DNA of 15,957 nt from JBGOUV01 sp041477815 (GTDB lineage Bacteria > Acidobacteriota > Terriglobia > Bryobacterales > JACQDG01): the NCBI GenBank assembly GCA_041477815.1, contig JBGOUV010000128.1, positions 1 through 15,957 of the forward strand. Direction: 5' to 3'. How positions within the stretch are numbered: the first letter of the stretch is position 1; each line of letters opens with the position of its first letter. The notes under the pieces are model-generated. The model was not told the origin of the DNA, did not search any database, and was given only the letters and a program-made list of their open reading frames with translations. This document shows positions 15,774 through 15,957 of the stretch, piece by piece. The position numbers and the translations under genes are program-made.

Positions 15774-15957
15774 TTGTCTCCTGCGAGGCGGAGGCAGGGC
15801 CGGCAAAACTCGGCTTCCCAAGCTGGCCTGGAGTACCGGGCAGTTGCCGAAAAGCGCTTCCGCCGCATTGACGGGCACTCCCACCTCGGGGCGCGGGCGG
15901 CCATCCTCGGTGGGGAGACCAAGGCGACCCCTCAACCTTATAAGGGAGAAAATAGCG
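15774..15957 (+). other. Possible remnant of a mobile-element gene running off the right edge
   Basis: After a stop at 15771 the frame stays open to the end of the window. It contains E-Y-R-A-V-A-E-K-R-F-R-R-I-D-G-H-S-H-L. The R-R-I-D-G-H-x-x-L pattern resembles the C-terminal ends of mutator/IS256-type transposases, but the similarity is short and no start or catalytic part is present. The opposite strand is also open over the same stretch, so coding is uncertain. Near the edge AAGGGAGAAAA could be a ribosome binding site for a gene beyond the window. Confidence 0.2.

Overview
The window looks like an acidobacterial chromosome of the Solibacter/Bryobacter type. It is very GC-rich, with C or G in most third codon positions. 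It combines families that are typically found together in that group: a carboxypeptidase-regulatory-domain TonB-dependent receptor, a DUF1080 protein, Tat-exported TIM-barrel and Gfo/Idh/MocA proteins, a PknB-type kinase with a beta-propeller, a YncE-like propeller and VapBC. The taxonomic call rests on this gene content and was not tested by a search.

Layout. (1) 1-1392, minus strand: a probable sugar operon reading leftwards. It holds a DUF1080 protein, a PQQ-type propeller gene cut down to its first blade, and the first 15 codons of a Tat-exported protein that runs off the window. (2) 1396-1409: a palindromic divergent promoter. (3) 1429-4671, plus: a 1080-aa TonB-dependent outer-membrane receptor. 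(4) 4690-6823, plus: a stretch with more mixed codon use. It carries a DUF433/DUF5615 toxin-antitoxin pair in which both partners look damaged, then a multi-pass GT-C-like membrane protein whose best-placed start codon is ACG. (5) 7079-7888: an exported alpha/beta hydrolase between two hairpins. (6) 8068-8729: an intact VapBC-like pair. (7) 8739-11850: a TIM-barrel isomerase-like protein, a Gfo/Idh/MocA oxidoreductase (both with Tat signals) and a lipoprotein cytochrome c. (8) 11857-15673, minus: a receptor-type Ser/Thr kinase with an extracytoplasmic propeller, and a secreted YncE-like propeller. (9) 15674-15957: a promoter, a hairpin and a possible mobile-element remnant.

How they may work together. 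The receptor could import oligosaccharides or glycosides. The exported DUF1080 protein, the TIM-barrel protein, the oxidoreductase and the cytochrome would fit envelope oxidation and cleavage of sugars through 3-keto intermediates, with electrons passed to a cytochrome c. This is an inference from family membership and gene order.

Most notable observations: a recurring promoter architecture in which a -10 hexamer ends 6-12 nt before the start codon with no Shine-Dalgarno sequence (likely leaderless or near-leaderless genes); three separate point lesions within about 460 bp at 4864-5323; and the possible oxidative sugar module. I did not find a clearly new defence system, CRISPR array, rRNA or tRNA.
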